Positions 62,291 through 64,000 of a DNA stretch of 64,000 nucleotides are shown in pieces; position 1 is the first letter of the stretch; every line of letters starts with the position of its first letter. Origin of the DNA: Aedes albopictus (Eukaryota; Arthropoda; Insecta; Diptera; Culicidae); the NCBI RefSeq assembly GCF_035046485.1, contig NC_085137.1:129584703-129648702 (forward strand), in the 5' to 3' direction. The notes beneath the pieces are model-generated. The model saw nothing but the letters and a program-made list of their open reading frames with translations, made no database searches and was not told where the DNA came from. A program made the position numbers and the translations under genes.

Positions 62291-63193
62291 ATTGGACGGT
62301 CTCCTTATCGACTCACCGTTTTGCAGCCCAAAGTCAAATGTTTGTGATGATGTAATGGTACTTTTTTATATTTTTTTCCTCAGTCTCACATAATTCGTGT
62401 CCAATGCGTTCACATTTACTTCCAACCACGCTTCGCTCCCGACGTTCATTGAATGGGATCGTTTGTGCTGCACATTCATTCAAGATCAAGTCACTTGATC
62501 GGTTTTTCACATACCGTGAAAAGATACACTTTTCTACGGTTGGTTGATCTTGTTCACTTGTTCCTTGTAACAGGACTGGGTTTTGATTTGACGAACGATC
62601 TCTTGCATGACTGGGTTTTTGATTTGTACTGTCATTCTACAATGTCTTCTAGTTTAACATAAGGTGATCAGTTTACCGGTTGCTGCCAACAGGTGAGTAG
62701 TTTATTGATTCTTTTTTCATGAGACGATCTACACTGTTCATGTGGTGTTCCACGATACGTAGGCGTACTTACCCGAGTACATACTTCTCCTATGTCCTAC
62801 TGTTTGTAATCCCGGCTGCCGTTTTGAAGTCGGCGCGATCAGCGTCATCGGGTCGGGATCGTCTTATGCGCGGCGCTTACGCAAATCGCTTGTTTCTGTT
62901 TTTCACTCGTCGTGAAAACAAAATTTAATGCTGCTGTCGATCACGGGAATTCGCCAAAAGCGGAAAATTGCGTTGTTTTCCCTCAATCGTATGTGTGGCC
63001 CGGAGAAAGAAAAATCTTGTTTGTGCATTCGATCGGGTCGATGTCAGTTCTACTAGTCAAGTGTGGGTGCTTTATTTTAATCGAATCAATTGTGCCTACT
63101 CCAGTGTAGGCAAAAAGCAGAGCATATCAAATTTGTGTATCAAAAGAAGAAAATCTCCAGTGTGCTAGTGCGTTTTAGTGATCAGAAGAGAAG
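62291..63193 (+). promoter_or_regulatory. Upstream region / 5' UTR before the CLIP-like coding exon
   Basis: The last 150-200 bp before the ATG lack transposon features. GATGTCAGTTCTAC near 63039 is initiator-like, offering a proximal start. Alternatively, an acceptor here joins the distal CpG-rich exon near 54.3 kb. The sequence before 63000 has only short frames. Confidence 0.35.
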
Positions 63194-63557
63194 ATGAGTG
63201 AATCGAATGGTGCTACGTCGGCTCCTTCGACGAATGGAGCCGAGCCCTCCAGCACCGACAAACCCAGCACAAACGGTTCATCGCCGTCGACAGATCAACC
63301 GCCCCCGCCGGTAAAGCCGGCGGCGGCGAGTGGTATTCCTGCCCCTGGCGCCAGCAAGGTCGGAGTCCGCTCGATACCGAAACCGTCCGGTATCAAGCCC
63401 CCGACGCTGATGGCGTCGATGTCGCTCAGCTCGTCGACCACTTCGTTGGCCAGCACCAGTTCGGCGGCACCGGTGACGGCCACAGCCAGCCGAATTGGGC
63501 GGCCCTGCATGGGACATCACGCACCGAAGGCCGGTCCGCCTCCACAGGAATCGAAAA
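63194..63557 (+). CDS. First coding exon, probable CLIP-170/CLIP-190 family protein
   Basis: ATG in AGAAGATGAGTGA opens 121 codons that end at a strong donor (AAAA|GTGAGT), phase 1. The peptide is Ser/Thr/Pro-rich and disordered: residues 1-45 acidic/Ser-rich, then PPPPVKPAA, GIPAPGASK, the KPSGIKPPT motif (63-71), a Ser/Thr/Ala-rich stretch, SRIGRPC (99-105) and PPPQES. KPSGLKxPT followed by a Ser-rich basic leader is how CLIP-170 family proteins (microtubule plus-end trackers; CLIP-190 in Drosophila) begin before their CAP-Gly domains. The CAP-Gly exons would lie to the right. Codon bias is strongly GC-ending. Another basic, Ser-rich microtubule-associated protein cannot be excluded. Opposite-strand frames at 63278-63640 are shadows. 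Confidence 0.5.
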
Positions 63558-64000
63558 GTGAGTAACTTTTTATGCAATTTCTCTAAGACCAATTCATTTC
63601 GTTTATGAGGCGGGGCAATATGGGTCAGTGCCGTTTTCAACGATGTAACGCTACGCTACTATTCTCATTTTGAACAAGCTTCTCCAATGAAAACAAAATG
63701 TGAACAGATCATATTTAAGGACTGTTCAATTTATAAAACGGACAACTTTACAAGGGTATAAAAAGATGACGCGTAGTTCAAATTTAACCACCCTTGATTC
63801 GTTGTTCAGTACATCAGCTTTCATTATAGTAATAATTTTTGAATCGAATAAAAATAGTTTTATTTTAAAGAAAATCGGTCAGGTGTTATATAAGGCGATT
63901 TTTTCGATTTCTGAAAATTGAAAATATATATAAAATTACTGTTCACATATGGTATATCGTTTTTAACACTAGAAAAGTATGTACCATGCTACAGCAGCAT
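63558..64000 (+). other. Start of intron after the CLIP-like exon
   Basis: AT-rich sequence following the GTGAGT donor. The 73-codon frame 63700-63921 has no motif. Confidence 0.5.

Noticed and set aside
63278..63640. Minus-strand frames at the right edge
   Set aside because: Antisense to the Ser/Pro-rich CLIP-like exon; Arg-rich translation typical of a shadow.

Overview
This is mosquito nuclear DNA, almost certainly a culicine of the genus Aedes. The signs are an AT-rich background, one conserved gene spread over about 23 kb by transposon-filled introns, a Feilai-type tRNA-derived SINE with an AAG-rich tail and perfect target-site duplications, RTE, R1/LOA and Ty1/copia retroelement fossils, and very many palindromic MITEs inserted into one another. 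There is no bacterial or organellar signature. Identifications rest on reading the sequence only; no database was searched.

Layout. (1) 1-199: an exon on the minus strand, with a clean splice acceptor, from a gene running off the left edge. (2) 501-4452: a tandem satellite of about 35 copies of a 112-bp unit in two alternating subtypes, with higher-order repetition at 1008 bp, lying in what looks like an intron of that gene. (3) 4.5-21.4 kb: a transposon graveyard. It holds a complete 2.2-kb hAT-like element with a TA-type MITE inside it, a piggyBac-type MITE, a long palindrome carrying tRNA-like sequences, a decayed histone H2B copy, and a 3.3-kb composite element packed with nested foldbacks. 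(4) 21.4-45 kb: the one gene readable from start to stop, the mosquito orthologue of MEMO1 (293 aa, six coding exons, plus strand). Introns 1 and 4 are about 9.5 and 10.7 kb and full of repeats. (5) 45.7-53.5 kb: a short-LTR copia fossil, palindromic half-units, a second copy of the element at 11.7 kb, and a duplicated block that encloses a possible gene remnant. (6) 53.5-64 kb: a CpG-rich promoter-like segment, a degenerate EN+RT retrotransposon of RTE type that landed in an older R1/LOA-type one, and finally the first coding exon (121 codons) of a gene tentatively called CLIP-170/CLIP-190, running off the right edge.

Functional picture. The two plus-strand genes (MEMO1-like and CLIP-like) both concern microtubule or cytoskeletal behaviour in other animals, but nothing here shows that they are co-regulated. 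The most notable candidate for an unusual system is the satellite. Its sharp homogenisation, two-variant structure, higher-order repeat and position antisense to a flanking exon fit a satellite small-RNA (piRNA) locus of the kind reported from culicine mosquitoes. That is an inference which small-RNA mapping would settle.
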